Made by a program: the position numbers and the translations under genes. DNA of 64,000 nucleotides from Torreya grandis (Eukaryota; Streptophyta; Pinopsida; Cupressales; Taxaceae), in contig JARHVA010000224.1 of NCBI GenBank assembly GCA_037957365.1, positions 5,076,501 to 5,140,500 of the forward strand, written 5' to 3'. A model generated the notes under the pieces. The model saw nothing but the letters and a program-made list of their open reading frames with translations. It was not told where the DNA came from and did no database searches. This document shows positions 62,589 to 64,000 of the stretch, in pieces. Within the stretch, counting starts at the first letter, position 1; every line of letters starts with the position of its first letter.

Positions 62589-64000
62589 TGTAAAATGTGT
62601 CCCATGGTATTTAATGAGGTCAAACATATGTTTATCTTTGTCATAGTTGTCTAAAGTTAATCTTATGTCATTCTAGGCTAATTTTGGGGTCATTAAATGA
62701 TCTTGTATAGTTTCCATGAGAAGAAAAATGTTTAAAAATCATATCTAACATCCCACATGTCAGGTACATGTTAGAGATGATAGTTTTGAACTAACAATTG
62801 TAGGATTAATGTTAAAAACAAGAAGATCAAGTAGTTTTTGATAATTTCAATTAGTTTTACGACATGTACAACACATTTAGCACATGGGAAAACTTTAGGA
62901 GTGTCTCTTGGGATTCACATAGTCTATTTTCATGCTTTGGAAACTTTAATAGACTTGAAAATGAGCAAAACCAACCTTTCTTTCCTATTGCTATCCTAGA
63001 TAAGTCAAAAAGGTTGATTGATCTCTTCTTGGTATAGTCAAGGGGATGTGACTTAGATCAAATGTTTTTTGTGGATGATAGTAATCTTTGTGTACTAAAA
63101 ATTCATGGTTATAGTTACATTTTTGGTTTCTTGTGCCTCATGAACCATTACTAAGAGTGATAGTGACTTTTTTCTACCTGCACATCCTTATGGCCTTCAA
63201 TTTTCTTCTATGTATGAATTATTATGTGAAAATAAAGTGGTTTAAAGTTATTAGAGAGTTTGAAAATCCTTTTTATATGATTCTTAATCTGATTGAACAT
63301 GTGGAGGTCAAATAATGAAAAATACCATCTCTCTTACTAGTGAGGGACTCCATTGCTAGTCTATAGACATGTTTTCATAGTAGTAGAGTTTCTTCCTCTT
63401 GAATTGTTCTTCAAGACAAAGGTAATATGTTGATTTCAACCTCTATAAGAATTATGATTAGTTGTAATTTTGAAGGTTTGGTCTCAATACTATCATATAT
63501 GGAGTGAAAGGACCAAGACATAAGCACAATTGAAAACCCTGTAACTGCCACCTATAGTCAAGTAGTAAGAAGTCTGTATCACTCATGTTGATGAAGCTAG
63601 GAGGTATTAATATTTTAGAGAAGATTTTGAAGTGAAAAAAATAGTATTGAGATATTATAAAAGTTATAGATTGGTCATGACAACTAATTCTTAGCCCATA
63701 GTCTTGAATATGATGTTCACCTACAGGCAAATCCAATAGAGGGTTGAGAAATGTTGAAACAAATATGCTCGAACTCACTTGACACTTTCAAACAAGTTTA
63801 AGGGAACAAAACATTGTGATAATGGTGAGGTCCTCATGTGCAATCAAACTTGAGTTTCATGTCCACAAGATTGAAACATTACAACTAAGATAACTTACCT
63901 TAAATTATTTGAATAAGGCATTTGATCATACAAAAGACATCTCATGGTGAAGTTCCTTGAAGTCTACACAGGCCTAGTAGTTTATCTCATGTATCCCAAG
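62589..64000 (+). repeat. 3' LTR of element C, cut by window end
   Basis: Starts TGTAAAATGTGTC and aligns without a long gap to 45439-46857. By comparison with the 5' LTR about 2.7 kb should lie beyond the window. Frames at 63133-63315 and 63458-63778 have no counterpart open in the 5' LTR and are not genes. Confidence 0.82.

Larger units (their letters stand above)
45439..64000 (+). mobile_element. Element C: Tat-like Ty3/gypsy retrotransposon with aRH before RT, interrupted by D
   Basis: Order: 5' LTR (about 4.2 kb), primer site, gag, protease, aRH, RT, RNase H, integrase, 3' LTR (runs off the window). Element D splits the protease region. The order differs from element A, where aRH follows RNase H. 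The 5' and 3' LTR starts differ at about 17 of the first 131 bases, so C is older than D. Coding regions contain many stops, but the integrase Asp-Asp-Glu residues are still present. Confidence 0.85.

Overview
The window is plant nuclear DNA made almost entirely of decayed, nested LTR retrotransposons. It is visibly AT-rich, has no intact host gene, and shows no rRNA, tRNA, CRISPR or bacterial-type gene. Long LTRs (1.2-4.2 kb), two kinds of Ty3/gypsy element with Tat-type pol proteins, and in-frame stops that mostly replace Gln codons point to methylated repeat DNA of a seed plant with a large genome. A gymnosperm is plausible but not proven.

Layout. (1) 1-11304: element A1, a Tat-like Ty3/gypsy element on the + strand. 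It has gag, protease, RT, RNase H, a second archaeal-type RNase H (aRH), integrase, a long repeat-bearing 3' untranslated region and a 3' LTR. (2) 11696-12317: the 3' end of an unrecognised minus-strand gene, here called E. (3) 12318-19316: element B1, a gag-only (LARD/TR-GAG-like) element with Copia-type primer site and 3-3.5 kb LTRs, cut off inside its 3' LTR. (4) 19319-30498: element A2. (5) 30963-31583: the E tail again. (6) 31584-40910: element B2, complete. (7) 40911-44033: the N-terminal part of E. (8) 45439-64000: element C, another Tat-like Ty3/gypsy element with about 4.2 kb LTRs; its 3' LTR runs off the window. (9) 51660-58348: element D, a gag-only LTR element on the minus strand, inserted into the protease region of C with a CAAAG target duplication.

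The main structural result is that 113-19316 and 19319 to about 39066 are two copies of one tandem segmental duplication of roughly 19-20 kb. The copies share insertion junctions, and they share substitutions specific to the 5' and to the 3' LTR of B. The right end of unit 1 breaks inside the B 3' LTR and joins directly to the A leader just upstream of gag.

The points most worth following are: the order of element C (protease, aRH, RT, RNase H, integrase), with the extra RNase H ahead of RT; the split gene E, which is absent from the standard retrotransposon gene set; element D, whose single 621-codon frame carries nine stops, all TAG or TAA; and catalytic residues lost identically in both A copies. 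None of the protein-coding regions appears functional.
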